A stretch of DNA of 64,000 nt from Phyto melanocephala (GCA_941918925.1 OW799234.1:130552895-130616894), one strand, 5' to 3'. Numbered from the stretch's first letter, positions 10,801 through 22,785 are shown. Made by a program: numbers and translations. Notes: a model not told the origin generated them from the sequence alone.

Positions 10801-13126
10801 AAATTGAAAGTAAAGTATAAAAAAAAACAGGTTTTTATGTTAAAAAGTTGTACCACAATAATAATATTTTCCTTGAAGCATATTTTCGGGGCCATTTATT
10901 TTGACAAGAACCAAAGACTACTTTTAGGCTAGTTTGTGATTTGTTTAATTTTTAAAGAAATATTTAAAAAATTAACTCAACAAATATAATATTTATACTT
11001 ACAAAACAAAGTAAATTACATACATATGTATGTCATAATTTAGCAAAGACGAAGCTTACCTGTAAAGAGAAGCAAAAAGAATAAAAATTAGAAATTGTTT
11101 TTAAATATAGTAAATAAAGTCGTTTGTTAATTTTATAATTAAATAAAGCTAAAGTAAGAATTTTTGCTTTATCTCATTTTAAAATATATTTTAATAATGG
11201 CCATTTACCCTAACTTTTAAGTGACTTAATATTTTTAACCTTGATTTTGTTTATTATCAATGTCTGTGTCTTCCCACAACACAAAAAAAAGCCAAAAGCC
11301 AATTAAGTATTTTCTAATTACTTTGCTTCGACTGACTGACTTTGGGTTTTGTTAATGCGTAGTAATGTACAAAAACTAATTCATTCTCTAATCTTTGTAT
11401 GTAAACTACTAACAACAACTACTGCAGAAGCACACAAAAGCAGAACAAGAGAACAAACATTTAGCTAAATTAAATATTAAAAATATGTTGCGTAGTTTTA
11501 GGGATTTAAGCAACAAAAGTAATAGATTTATTCTACTAGCACATACAAAAAAAGACTTTCTCCATAAAAGTTTAAGCTTTCAAACCCACTTTTTGAACGC
11601 ACACAAATACACACACAAAATAATAGGGATCTCTCTGTACGGTTATGAATATAAAACTAGAAACCTTTTGTTTTTTCCCAAAAGATAAAAATAAATCCAA
11701 TCCATACTTACATATAACAAAAAATGAAAACACAATAAGCTAAGTACTTATTTCTGCAATACATTTAATACCAACAACCAAAATTATGGTGATATATAAA
11801 GTTTGTCATTTCGTTTGGATTACTTGAAAATGTTAGTCTAGGATCCTTTAAAATTTTAATCCTTATAAATTCGAAGATCATCCAGATTTGATTGCTTAAG
11901 AAAAGCTGTGTGAGGTATTAGATAAAGACCTGCATAAAATGTTCTAGGAGTTTTGTGTTCTATTTCACACTACTTTCAATCCCTGTATTACTTAAGTAAC
12001 AATACTAACACTCACTTAAATATGGTAATCATCATTCGAATTGTTTTTCTTTACAGCTTTGTTTATATTTGTGTTTTCAAACCAAATAGAATATCAAAAC
12101 AACAATGAAATAAAAACACGATAAATTAAAGCAAAATCATTGAGTATTATAGAACATGTAGGTGTTCACAAAAACGTAACAAATTTTAAATTTGGACAAA
12201 ATGTGGTGATTTTTCTTTTTAATTTTTCAGGAGCAGAATACTTGAATTTCAAAACCCAAAAACAATTTTTAATTAAATTTTGGTCCGTTTTTCAAATTTT
12301 CTTGCAAAAAGAAAAAAAATATATAAGAGATTTTTTAATGCTTGTTTCTTTTTATTGGGCACATAATTTGTAAAACTAATTAAAAAAAAAAAAAACAAAA
12401 AAAAAGTTTTAACTTTCACGCTAAGAAGCACTCACTTTTAAAATGTGAAAACATAAATTGAAATCATTTGTTGGCTCCATAAACATACACTCTAATGTTC
12501 ATGAATGTATTTCAATCGGCATGACATTCTTAATGATTTTTCATATCATTTTTGTGTCATAAAACACAACTTTTTATGACACAATTATTCTTTAGTTTTT
12601 CATTAATAGAAAAATATAGAAATTTTATGGCATAAATTAAGGTTTGTTAAATAAACAAAATAATAAAATGTTTTAAAACAAAACAACAACAAAAAACAGT
12701 AAAAACCACCAAGTTTTTACTAAATATTTCACTCAAGGATTGTGGTTGTTGGCTCTGTTTAAGTGTTGTAATTTTTAGGTGTTAAAACAGGAAATTAACA
12801 GTAGTAGTATCGTGCAATCTGTGTGACTGACTGACTGATTGAGTAAGTGAGTGATGTTTTGCGTGTATGTGTACTTTTTGCGTTTTGTTTCCGGTAGTTA
12901 TAAAAATATAATATTACTGACCATAATAATGTTGAAATTTTGTGATATTAATGTTGGCATATTATGACTGGAAAGTCTATTTCTTTCTTTCATTTTTTTT
13001 TTTCTTAGCTTGTGTGTTTAATGACAGCAATTTAAAAATATAAAATGAATACAAAGCTTAACTCATGCAAACTGTATTATTTAATTTAAATAAACAGTGT
13101 CTCAGTAAGAATTTACTATTTAGATT
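7894..13126. other. Long gene-free AT-rich stretch
   Basis: About 5 kb in which I recognise no coding region or transposon body. Noted only: a GAGAGAGAGAG run near 8967-8979; a stretch at about 9285-9400 weakly like the repeat at 52832 and 62699; poly-A/T tracts; and the hairpin at 12552-12584. Open frames are short and compositionally biased. Confidence 0.5.
12552..12584. repeat. 13-bp perfect hairpin
   Basis: TTGTGTCATAAAA at 12552-12564 pairs exactly with TTTTATGACACAA at 12572-12584 across a 7-base loop. There is no gene beside it and no T-tract that would suggest a terminator. It may be part of a MITE or chance. Confidence 0.6.
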
Positions 13127-13129
13127 AAG

Positions 13130-13345
13130 GAAATTCTCATGTCAACTGGCCACTAAGATCATGCGATTTAATGCGAAAAAACTAGAAAAACTTCCTGAGA
13201 TCAAACACGAGGTCGTGAGATAAAGTCACATCACTGTGAAAATGTTCATTAATTTCATTAAAGGAGTAACATGGCTTATCATCAGCGTCGATGTGGCTAT
13301 TTGGCTGATTATTTAATCCATACTTAATCGGAACGTATCTTATTT
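13130..13345 (+). pseudogene. Mariner transposase 3' fragment
   Basis: VNWPLRSCDL at about 13142 matches VNWPPRSCDLTPLDYF, the third-Asp block of the DD41D transposase at 60.3 kb. Near 13275, MAYHQRRCGYLADYLIHT fits the C-terminal RM..C..SRG.HL.DI.F tail of such proteins. The stretch between has frame changes and the catalytic LDY is gone. Only the last third of a transposase is left. Confidence 0.6.
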
Positions 13346-13407
13346 ACAATTCAAATAAAAAAACAACAACAACTATGTTAGAAAATACGTGTGTTAATTT
13401 TAGAATG

Positions 13408-13648
13408 AACAAGTAAGAGCGCTATATTCGGCCGTGCCGAATCTTATATACCCTTCACAACGTGTAGTTGTGCAATAACAGTAGTTTGTATCACCATTCA
13501 TCCCATATGAAATACGTACATACATATAAAAACATCCCATTGTAAAATTATAAATTCACGTATATATGTAAAAAAAAAAAAAATTAAAAAAAATTATTAT
13601 ATATTATATTTTATAAACAAAAAAGTTATTCAATTTTTACACGCAGGC
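13408..13648 (-). repeat. DINE-1-like repeat, 3' end fragment
   Basis: Starts with AACAAGTAAGAGCGCTATAT then TCGGCCGTGCCGAATC and TATATACCCTTCAC. This is the 3' terminal module of the DINE-1-like family (minus orientation), including the ATTCGGC/GCCGAAT hairpin. It runs into the family's A-rich centre and is cut by a mariner end at about 13649. Confidence 0.8.
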
Positions 13649-13668
13649 GAGACTTTTGGTCCACCCTG
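13649..13668. repeat. Solo mariner inverted repeat abutting a Helitron
   Basis: GAGACTTTTGGTCCACCCTG resembles the mariner right end at 33662-33683 and is followed by TA at 13669-13670. The TA coincides with the TATATA of the Helitron 5' end, so a mariner most likely inserted there and later lost its body. Confidence 0.55.
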
Positions 13669-14154
13669 TATAAAAGTGAAACTCTGTCTGTGTGTGTGTG
13701 TGTTAGCTATAGACTCCGAAACTGTAAAACCTATCGGACTCAAACTTTGGAAAGTTGTTGTACACATTCCAGGGAGTGTTTATGGGTGGTAAAAAGTGGG
13801 CGGGGCCACGCCAATAAAAAATTAGTTATTATTTTTAGTTACTTGCACTTGACCGATTTTTCTAAAACTTTGCACACATATTGAGCTGTCATGACTATAC
13901 AGTTTCGTGATTAGAAAAGTGGGCAAGGCCACGCCCATAAAAAATAGTTATAATTTTGAGGTACTGGACCGATTTTTCTGAAACTTTGCACATACATATT
14001 GAACTGTCATGACTATACAGTTTCGTGATTAGAAAAACGGGCAGTGCCACGCCTTAAAAAAAGTTATAGTTTTTAGCTTTTTGATATTCAATTAAAATTC
14101 AGAATGCATTTTTATTCATTAAGGGGTGTAGCAACGCGCGCCGGGCTTTTCTAG
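13669..14154 (+). mobile_element. Non-autonomous Helitron, 5' end damaged
   Basis: TATAAAAGTGAAACTCTG is followed by a (GT)n tract and GTTAGCTATAGACTCCG, exactly as in the copy at 37705-38579. Internal units with GGGC...GCCACGCC sit at 13799, 13920 and 14040. The element ends GTAGCAACGCGCGCCGGGC, TTTTCTAG, then T, which is a canonical Helitron CTAG|T terminus. The starting TCTATA is missing at the mariner junction. No open frame of note. Confidence 0.75.
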
Positions 14155-14665
14155 TATGTAAATAAAACACACATACTTAAGCACATAAGACCTATTGAGA
14201 CAACTTTTGTGTGCTATTAAATGTGTTTTTTACTATTTTAATGTGAGTGAAACAGGCAAAGTCAAAAAGGATTTTTCCCAAAATAACTATAAAATAACTG
14301 TAAAATATAATAATAAAATTAAGAAATTTTAATGTTAGTATAAAAAGCCTGTATGTTGTTTATCTACGTACACGTACATATATAAATATGAATGTATTAT
14401 CTTTAAACCACATACACAAGAGTCAAATATGTGTTTAACTTTATTACACTAAGGGAATAATTTTAATTGCCGTCGTGCATAATATACACTTATTGAGATT
14501 TATTCTCATAAAACACATTTGCATGGAGCGTACACACAAACACAATTTTAAATAATTATCATAGACAGTGTTGCCATATTTTTTTTTTTTTCATAAAAAC
14601 CTTAGGAAGATAGGGCCATTACAAAGTTATTCCAAGCAATTATATCTGTTTGTTTTATATCGGTC

Positions 14666-14760
14666 CAACTGCGTCCTCCTTGTGTGCGCTAGTCTTAACA
14701 TGCCTGCATGCATGTCCTTGCAGGTTCGAGTCTAAGACCATTCTGGTAATATCGCCGTTA
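14666..14760 (+). repeat. tRNA-like (SINE head?) remnant
   Basis: GCGCTAGTCTTAACATGCCT followed by CAGGTTCGAGTCTAAGACC resembles a degenerate tRNA. GGTTCGAGTCT at 14723-14733 fits the pol III B-box consensus GGTTCGANTCC in 10 of 11 positions. The stems are poor, so it is not a functional tRNA. No clear SINE tail is seen. Confidence 0.4.
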
Positions 14761-14845
14761 TATGCTTTAACTACAGTCATACAATTCAACCACAGTATGT
14801 TGCTCTTAGATTAAAACTACCACAATCATGTTACATGCATACCTT
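14761..14845. repeat. Repeat shared with 46125-46210
   Basis: CATACAATTCAACCACAGTA then TGTTGCTCTTAGATTA is nearly identical to a block at about 46151. It is part of an unclassified interspersed repeat, possibly the right end of the element proposed at 44211-46227. Confidence 0.6.
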
Positions 14846-14849
14846 TATT

Positions 14850-16240
14850 TTGAAAAAAAAAAAATCTATATTACTCACTTTCAATCATAAAATGTTGACC
14901 AGTTTCGTACATGACGCTTTTGCAAATGTACAAAAAACTCATATTGATTAAAAAACCCTGACTTCCTAAAAATATACTATTAAAACTTTACAAACGAAAA
15001 AATTTGTAAAGCAGCAAGAAACACAAATAACACAGACGCAAACAAACCAACATAATAAACCATAATGGTATTTATAATAAATTAAACATCAACGCCTTTT
15101 TCCTGCATTTAAATCATTCATTCATTATTACGCGTGCAAAGCACGACAACACAACACCGAAGTGAAAAATGTTCAGTGCAAAATAGCCAAGAGCAACAAC
15201 GACAACTACAAATTAAAACAACTCAGCATAAAAAAACACCCAAAACACATGGAGATGGAGTAATATTAAGTAAAAAACAAAACACTAAACTCAAAAAAAG
15301 GATGGCTGAAGAGAGAATTGCCGTCATACTGAAGAGTTCAAAATAACATAAAAGTTTTAGACATACATTAACGTTAAGGCAGTTACAATTGATAGAGGGA
15401 TGTAAACATGCTCGTAATAAAAACATATTTATAAAAACCAAAATTTTGTCGCATAAATTGTAAAACACGAGTTTAGGTATGTGGGTGTGTGTTAGTGAGC
15501 GAGCGTATGAGTTACTAGGAAAAAAAAGTGTCCCTCAAGTAAAGGTTGTTGCCATGCCTTACCAACAACAAAAACAACTATGGTAAGAAAAAATGTCGGT
15601 GTTTTAACACCAGCTTCTCAATCTCCCATCACCATAATCATCATCAACTACAGCTTAATAATCTCTAAACAAACACGAACGCAAAGGCTTAGTAAAGGAA
15701 TCAGCGCACAACATGCACTTCATGTTCCCACACAATCATTATGTGCACAGCATTAGGAGGAGTCCTAACAGGTTTTAAATAAACACAGAATTTCTTCTTA
15801 AGTTTTCGTATACAAAATTCAATTTTATTTAAATTATTAAATAAACAGAAATTTAAATGTATAATTTTAAAAAAATAGACAATTTAACGAAACCCTAAAT
15901 AATTTTCTCGTATGGGCATGGTTTTATCGAAATACAATAAAACAGGTTGTGTGTAAGGTATTAATGAAAATTCCATGTTTTGCTTAGTGGCAGAAATCCG
16001 ATAAATGTAATTTTATAAGATTCTGTCGCATAAAACCTACTGAGTAAGAGTGGTGGCCTGGTTTATTCTGACTTTTAAGTGAACTGACCTGTAAGTGGCA
16101 CGCTCATGGTCAGATTTTAATTTCATTAATCAGAGTTAACCAATTTGTTCATGCAGTATATCTTTTGTGGCGTTCGTTGCAGGGCATATATTGACATCCT
16201 AGCATCATTCACACAATATATGAATTAAAATTTGAGCCAA
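14850..16240. other. Gene-free stretch
   Basis: AT-rich DNA with A-rich and CAA-rich segments. A 70-codon basic, Q-rich open frame at 15134-15346 has no family resemblance and I do not call it. Nothing else recognised. Confidence 0.5.
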
Positions 16241-16724
16241 ACAAAAATTAATCTGCAGCCCTTGTCCACCCCCGGAAATATCTTCTTGGCTAGTCTTAGG
16301 CCAAGGTGTATTGTTAGTACGGGGAAAAGAGGGGAGACCAATACCTCTGGTTACTTCTAGCAATAACTTGAAAGAGCTACATGTTGGAAGCTGACCAGAA
16401 ACCTTTCTGACACCACGGGAATCTGCAAGTTCATAAAACTTGTTCTTGACTGGTTATTGGTGAAGTGATGCCAGGTCAGACTTCGGGCAACCACTGATGT
16501 TTCTGTGGAACTATTGCCGCCTCTACAGAAACGGAGAATGATAATTTAATAACAGATGCAAGCTTGTGGACTAACAATATATGTTTTGGGTTGCTGTAGC
16601 CTTTCAACATAAGTAGTTACTTGGCGAACAGCAGACAGCCCATTTGTTTCTGTCGCTAATTAACTACATATCCTTGTAGCAAAAAATAAGGAAAAAAGGA
16701 TAAATAACCAAGAATTAATGTAGG

Positions 16725-16860
16725 TAAGATTGACACCTGTGACATGTTGAGTGGCGAAAATTGATAACAGAGCGGCGGTTGGTCGTCAGAGACTTAACAA
16801 AATGGTAAGACCATCGTCAGATTATAGAACATGGTGCAAGAACTAACGTTAACCAAACCA
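16725..16860. repeat. Repeat shared with 42690-42850
   Basis: CGGTTGGTCGT, then GGTAAGAC.A.CG.CAGATTAT, occurs in the same order at about 42758-42811. Both lie next to likely retroelement debris, so this may be a LINE untranslated region. Diverged and unclassified. Confidence 0.45.
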
Positions 16861-17189
16861 AATACTATCATTGCCTCACAAACCACGAAGCAGAACATAC
16901 TTGTATTGTTACAAAGTAAAACTCTTATTGGTTGATATCATTTAAGACACTGTAATTTTGCTTATTAGTGTAAATATTCTTCCAAAGATTAGGTTAGGTT
17001 GAAATAAAGGGATGTAACATTATCCTATGCCCATGACAGTTAAATACATACGCCAATTTCACATGTTATTCGGGGTATTGAAACAAGTTCCCCTAAATAT
17101 CAATAAGCCCAATTCAATTAAAAATTCTACCAGGTCGAACAATCGTGCCCCTGAAAGATTTACCATCCGAAACCTTAGATTATTCCATA

Positions 17190-17350
17190 AATTTACATTA
17201 GAGTTTTTGTTTTCAAAACGTCCAGACTCGAAGATAGTGCTACAATGTTTCGTCTTCTTCTTTGCATGAACTGCAAATTGTACTTTCTGCTAGTCTCATG
17301 CATGCTACATAATATTTGAGCCCTATATGACCGGCTGAAACTCGTTCGTC
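17190..17350 (-). pseudogene. Zinc-knuckle region of an RNase H-type LINE
   Basis: On the minus strand one frame reads GHIGLKYYVACMRLAESTIC followed by SSCKEEDETL, a stop and HYL. This fits the C.(2)C.EE(D)ET..H motif after RNase H in I/R1/Loa-type non-LTR elements (compare the better preserved copy at 57.2-57.9 kb). Surrounding sequence from about 16.25 kb is probably from the same dead element but cannot be read. Confidence 0.55.
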
Positions 17351-17439
17351 TAGAATCCTTACTATTTCTAGGTGTTAAGAACTTTTGTACAAGTTTATTC
17401 AATTTTTATATTACACGACATTTCGAGATTTGTCATTTC

Positions 17440-18014
17440 TTTGCTTAATGTTTAGTTATCCTATTAGGTATCCGCAAAAATACGAATCAAGGCTTCATTA
17501 TCATAATCCCTTCCGCATATGCCGAAATCTTAGACTGTAAAACAGAACTGTGTTTTCAATTCGCATTAAAATCAATACCTTGGGTATTCCTCACTCAAAA
17601 TACTTTATCCAATTATTATTTCCTTGGAATTTCAATGATGCAGTTAATGCTCACATATCTCGTGTGTTAGTTTTTATAAAAAATGCGACCCCTGGTCAAT
17701 TATGATTTTTTGTACCAAAAAAAGAGTTCCTCTTTCTAACTCTTCGAACTCCACTGAAGGAACAAATGACATTCTATGTACGCTTGTGTGTATCCATCAT
17801 CAAAGTGGAACTCTGTAAAAGTCCTCTTGTGAATGTAAAAAATAAATCACTGCTTTGGGGACAACTTCGCCAGCGATATTTCAAGCCGAAATGGAGTTTA
17901 TTCGTCGTACTGGTGAATCAAACTTCGAAGGGCACCATTAGCATTCATTTTGATAATAAGGGTTTATCATTCGAACGTGCTGCTCAATTTTGAATTAGTA
18001 ACAATGACTTTTTA
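17440..18014. other. Unclassified stretch before a DINE copy
   Basis: Some frames (for example 17766-17993, plus) look more coding-like than the AT-rich background. I recognise no motif. Possibly more retroelement debris. Confidence 0.35.
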
Positions 18015-18913
18015 AACAAGTAAGAGTGCTATATTCGGCCGTGCCGAATCTGATAATGCCCTTCACCATCATGTACATAGGTATAAACCCACATTGTAGC
18101 TTAACCTAAATTTCATGTTACATGCCATTTTTCTTTTTTATTTCCGCCGCAATCCTCGATTTTGAATTTTTACGTAGTTATCTGTATTCTACTAGTCAAG
18201 CATTTTCATTTGATAAACATATTGAGGGGGTTCAAGAAGTTAAATATTAAAATATCAGATTTGACCGATATATAAATTTATTGTTCGTCATTTTGTAGTG
18301 GCGCCCCACACGAATTTAATTCTTTTTTATAGTGCTTATATTGCGCTAGTCAAGTCCTTTTAGATGATACCAATATTGACTCTCTCGGTGGTCTAGAAGC
18401 TGAAGAAAATTTATTTTAGTTTGTAAATTTTTCGAATATACATATGTATATAATAACTTTACCGATTAGAGACTGCTTTATAAAAAATTTTTCACGATTA
18501 TCTCTAGAGGCATATTATATCTACAAATAGTTGCAAAGGTACCTACAAATTATTCTATGGCTGCAAAATTTTAATTTTGGTGGTAAAAATATGGGAAAAA
18601 AACGAGGTGGTCGTGGTTTTTTGCTCATATCTCAGAAAGTTATGGGGCGATTGTGCTGAATTTCAATAGCGATTCATTCTCGGATATTTACAAAAGATTG
18701 ATACCATACACAGATCTGAGGAACATATGGTTACTTCTAAAAGTTGATTTCAACCAACACATGGACAGACGGATAGGGCTTAATTGACGTCTTTATTCAT
18801 AAGCTTTCAGAAAATATATACTTTATGGGGTCGGAAATGAAAATTGTAGAAATTACAAACGGAATGACAAAGCTATATATACCCTTGTGCACCACAGGTG
18901 AAAGATATAAAAA
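18015..18913 (-). repeat. DINE-1-like repeat, near full length
   Basis: The left edge carries the family 3' end (AACAAGTAAGAGTGCTATAT, TCGGCCGTGCCGAATC). The right edge carries the 5' end: GACAAAGCTATATATACCC and GTGCACCACAGGTGAAAGAT. Between them, in reverse order, lie GCTCATATCTCAGAAAGTTA, a short remnant of the GTCY block (ACATGGACAGACGGATAG), and the ATACTTTATGGGGTCGGAAA core. Non-coding and non-autonomous. DINE-1 elements are Helentron-type rolling-circle derivatives in Drosophila; extending that here is by motif resemblance. Confidence 0.8.
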
Positions 18914-20935
18914 CAATAGATTTCACAGACAGCGCCAAATAACATAATGGCAACAGGCTATCACCCCTTAATATGGAAACAAGCTAATAAGACTTTCTAA
19001 AAAAGGGAAACCAAATTTTGAAATTTTTTTATTTATTTTAGATTTATTGTAAATCATTTTTATAATAAAATAAATTTTTTTAAATATAATTTTTTTAAAG
19101 AATCATACATTTTCCATAAATACAAGATTTCCTAAAAATGTTTTAGAAAAAAAATTAATTTTGCAAATAAAGTATAAATTCTTAAATTTAAATTTTTAAA
19201 TTTAATAGTTTTTTGGAAATCAGAAAGTGTAAAAATAAAAATTTTCGGTACAACCAACACCACCCTAATATGTTTGTATACAAATATGCTCAATATCTAA
19301 ATATCTTTGCATTTGTATTTATGTTAATGTGTTTTTATTATCCTTTTTCTCAACAGGGAATAAAATCACACAAATGTGTGAGTTTGAGTACAAGTGGTAT
19401 GTATGTATGTATGTGTGTGAAGGTGCGATAAAGGTGGTTGCTGCCGATGCTAGTGTTTTCTAAGGGTATATAGAAACAAACAGCAATAACAAATGAGTGG
19501 TATTCCATAACTAATACATGTTGCTTTGCAAATGCTAACAAGTGCAAGTTTTTTGTCAAAGATTGCGGCGCACTTTATTAAAAATCGCAGCAAGATTTTT
19601 ATAATAATTCAAGTATAAACTGAAATATTTCAACGTCTTAAACTCATACTTTCTTTATATTATTTTATCACTTATTTTTTTATTCTTTTTTAAATGACGC
19701 CATTTTGAAATAGAAACAGAAGAGCGTAAAACAAGCGCATTACTTTTTGCATTAATACAATAGTAGTTTGCATGATGTTGTATCAATTGTTAACCGGTAT
19801 ATTTGTTTAGAGGATTGCGAGAGAGCTAAGAAATTTTGCATTTGCATTTATGAGGTATATTTGCAGCAAACATTGAATAGCGCTAATGTACATAAAAAAA
19901 ATAATTAAAAATAAATAAATTGCAGAAAAAGGTCACATGACTTATCTGACTTTTTAGCTTCAAAGAACATCAGACAGTCGTGTAGTACTTGAGGTGGATA
20001 TTCACAAATACATAAAGGAAAAATACTAAAAATGTAGCATACTTATGGGGTGGATTTTTTTTCTCCCATTAATAACACAAGTAAGATAAAAATACGCATA
20101 CCCACTTATTATGTCTGCCACTCAAACTTATAAGAAAAAGCTTAAGGATGTAAGGCAGCAAACAAAAAGCAATAAAGAGTTCTTTTTAATGAAACTATAA
20201 ATGATTTGGCCGCAATTAAATGAAATAATTTGTTTGTATTAAAAGCAGAAACGATTTGAAAGGATTATTAAAGCATCCGATAATCCTTTAACCTCAAAAT
20301 AAAATTTGAATGAATTATTTGCAGTTGAAAGCAATAATGTGCTCAGCATAAAAAAGGTCGTCTTTCAGTGTTATTTTTTAAGCATACTTTTAATTAATTT
20401 GTTTTATTTATTTCATAGAAATAATCTCTGCCTTTGGTTGTAAATAATTAAAATACATGTGATAAAAGTGAGCTAAAAAGCTAGAATAATATTTAAATCT
20501 AAAGAAAAATACGTAACAATATGAATGTACTCTTTGTGGGTTTTCGAAACCAACATTTATAGTAATGGTTTTCATTACTATGAACTACTATTGCTTGGTG
20601 AATTTTATCTTAGTTTAAGCCAATAATATTGTATGAACTAGGATTAGTTTGATATATTTTTTACGACTTTTAATTTAACTAGTATTTACCTTGCCACTAA
20701 AACTTTTATTAGCGTGTTTAATTTTAGGTTTAAGCTTCATAAAACTTAGGACTTATGAAATTGTACCAAAGAAAGTTATAACTGTAACAACATCTCCATC
20801 CCTGCATACAATTGATAATTGCATGACATTTTTTAATTGCAATTCTTTCTCGCTCTATTATGAATTATTGTTCTGATTACGTCCATTATTTCTTTATCTA
20901 ACTTTCACTTTGTGAAAAACATCTGATACGAAGGA
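18914..20935. other. Gene-free AT-rich stretch
   Basis: Contains a (GTAT)n tract near 19398-19416 and poly-A/T runs. An open frame at 20691-20876 starts only at a non-ATG codon and is not called. No transposon ends recognised. Confidence 0.5.
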
Positions 20936-20982
20936 CAGAATTTTCGTTTTGTGAAACTGAAAACGTTTTGTGTGACATATTA

Positions 20983-21862
20983 AAGCGTGATTTTTTAGGA
21001 GCTATAGGAAAGTAAAAAAAACACATAAAATTCAGAAAGATTCATGAAATCTTTATTTGAATCGATAGTACGGTCCATATAATTTAATGTTTGAAGATTA
21101 TTTCATGCAAATGTTGACCATACCCTTTTTACCATTTCGGCCGGTATCTCATGAATAAATGCTTCAATGTTGTCTTCCAATGCGTCAATTGAAGCGGTCA
21201 TGTGTGTATAGACATGAGCTTTAACATAGCCCCACAAAAAATAGTCTAAGGGCGTTCAATCGCACGATCTAGGCGGCCAATTGACCGGTCCCGAACGTGA
21301 AATAAAATGTTTATCGAACTCGCCTCTCAATAAGACCATTGTTAAGCGTGCTGTGTGGCATGTGGCACCGTCTTGTTGAAACCACATGTCATGCAAGTCA
21401 AGCTCTTGTATTTAGGGCAAAAAAAAGTTGGATATCATCTCACGGTAGCGCTCACCATTCACAGTTACGTTACGATTCGCATCATCTTTGAAGAAGTACG
21501 GTCCAATGATGCCACCAGCCCATAAACCGCACCAAACTGTGACTTTTTGTGGATGCATTGGTAGCTCTTGCAATGCTTCTGGCTGATCTTCACTCCAAAA
21601 TCGACAATTCTGCTTATTAACGTACCCATTGAGCCAAAAATGAGCTTCGTCGCTGAACAAAATTTTTCGATAAGAAGCGCGCGATGAACTTTCTTAACAG
21701 AGCTCGCATTTTGATAATAAAATTCGTTGTTCGTTTGTAAGACGATTCATGGTTAAATTATAGACCAAACTGTAGATGTTTGACAGTGAAACAAAACACG
21801 AAACGTGCATCAGCTGTTTAAACCAGTGTTGCCAAAAAGATAATAGCTAAAAAATCAGCCTT
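20983..21862 (-). mobile_element. Internally deleted DD41D-type mariner, 880 bp
   Basis: The ends read inward as AAGCGTGATTTTTTAG and AAGGCTGATTTTTTAG. They are flanked by TA at 20981-20982 and 21863-21864, the Tc1/mariner target duplication. It carries a minus-strand transposase remnant with a large internal deletion. It resembles the intact element at 60.2 kb in protein but has different inverted repeats, so it is a separate subfamily. It could only move with transposase supplied in trans. Confidence 0.9.
21103..21750 (-). pseudogene. DD41D transposase with internal deletion
   Basis: Begins MNRLTNEQR at 21750, close to the intact copy's MNRLTLEQR. It soon hits a frame change and jumps from the first helix-turn-helix (residue about 30) to RKILFSDEAHFW (about 154), a loss of roughly 120 codons. 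The readable core 21412-21660 holds the first Asp (FSDEAHFWLNGYVNKQNC), then IIGPYFF and VNGERYREM. After a frame break come FQQDGATCHTA and PVNWPPRSCD, then a stop where Leu is expected, then TPLDYFLWGY. Second and third Asp are 41 residues apart, counting the stop. Tail ends near 21103. Confidence 0.9.
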
Positions 21863-22262
21863 TATATGATGCAACCATAACTTTTACCTCACAAAAATTC
21901 TTCAGAAATTACGATTTTTCTTACATTCCCTTTTTACCATTTTTAGTTTCTAGTGAGATTTTAATTTTTTTTTTTACAACGAAACCTTGTACAAACATAC
22001 ACTGCTTTGTTTAATTATGCTCTACTCGGATGTTCTGCGGTCGACCCATTCGACCATCATATAGTCGTAAATGATTTTCTAAGCTAAAAATACAACTCTA
22101 TTCTAACAATTTTGTTTTTCTGTTTTTTTCATAAACTGTAAACACCAAGACGGGGAAAAATTTAACAACAAAGTATCTTTTAACAGGAAGTTTTAATTAC
22201 ACTACAGTGGTAGTAGTAATTGACTTCTCTTTGTTTTCATTTTACCATACACATAAAGTACT

Positions 22263-22365
22263 GGGGCCAAATTACGGCATTCGACCACGATCCAAATTTT
22301 ACTCGAACGATCGAGATCGCTGTGCGTTAGGTATTGAGAACGTTCGAATGCCGTAATTTGGCCCC
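22263..22365. repeat. Palindromic MITE, GGGGCCAAATTACGG family (copy 1)
   Basis: Ends are exact inverted copies of GGGGCCAAATTACGGCATTC, and GA and more continue with a few mismatches. The 103-bp unit has a short centre and no open frame. The flanks (AAAGTACT and TGCTTTTG) show no duplication. A second copy sits at 32932-33055. Its GGGGCYNAATT terminus resembles that of the MITE at 4130, suggesting a common mobilising enzyme; this is inference. Confidence 0.85.
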
Positions 22366-22785
22366 TGCTTTTGCAAAAATAATTTGTATCAACATGCAAT
22401 AATTTTTTTTTTTATAATTTTGTTTTGTGACACACACATATGGTGAAAGCAACTTTAATTTCTTATAACTCCTAAAATTCTGAACCAATTTTAACAGTAT
22501 TGAGTTGTGCACATCTGCAGAAAAATTCCGTTCAAGTGGCACATATTTTTTTATACCCTTCACCTGTGGTGGACAAGGGTATATATAGCTTTGTCATTCC
22601 GTTTGTAATTTCTACAATTTTAATTTCCGACCCCATAAAGTATATATTTTTTGAAAGCTTATGAATAGATTAAGCCCTGACCGTCTGCCCGTCTGTCCGT
22701 GTGTTGGTTGAAATCAACTTTTAGAAGAAATTATTTGTTCCTCAGATCTGTGTATGGTATCAATCTGTTGGAAGTATTCAGGAAT

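Larger units (their letters stand above)
20936..21932. repeat. Palindromic MITE, GGGGCTCAATT family (copy 3), split by a mariner
   Basis: GAATTTTCGTTTTGTGAAAC (from about 20940) continuing to ACATAT at 20980 aligns with the left arm and loop of the copy at 4130. After the mariner, TATGATGCAACCATAACTTT to about 21932 aligns with the rest of that copy (CATATGGTGCCACCATACCC and its right arm). The mariner occupies 20983-21862, so the MITE is older than it. The outer ends are worn. Confidence 0.7.

Noticed and set aside
14690..14735. Functional tRNA gene
   Set aside because: B-box match is good, but acceptor and anticodon stems do not form.
15134..15346. 70-codon basic, Gln-rich frame
   Set aside because: Composition follows a local CAA/AAA-rich stretch; no start context or family support.
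20691..20876. Signal-peptide-like frame (PLKLLLACLILGLSFI)
   Set aside because: Starts only at TTG, and hydrophobic frames are common in T-rich DNA.
22699..22785. N-terminal extension of the LINE reading frame
   Set aside because: Comparison with other DINE copies shows this part, including GGAAGTATTCAGGAAT, is DINE sequence read through by chance.
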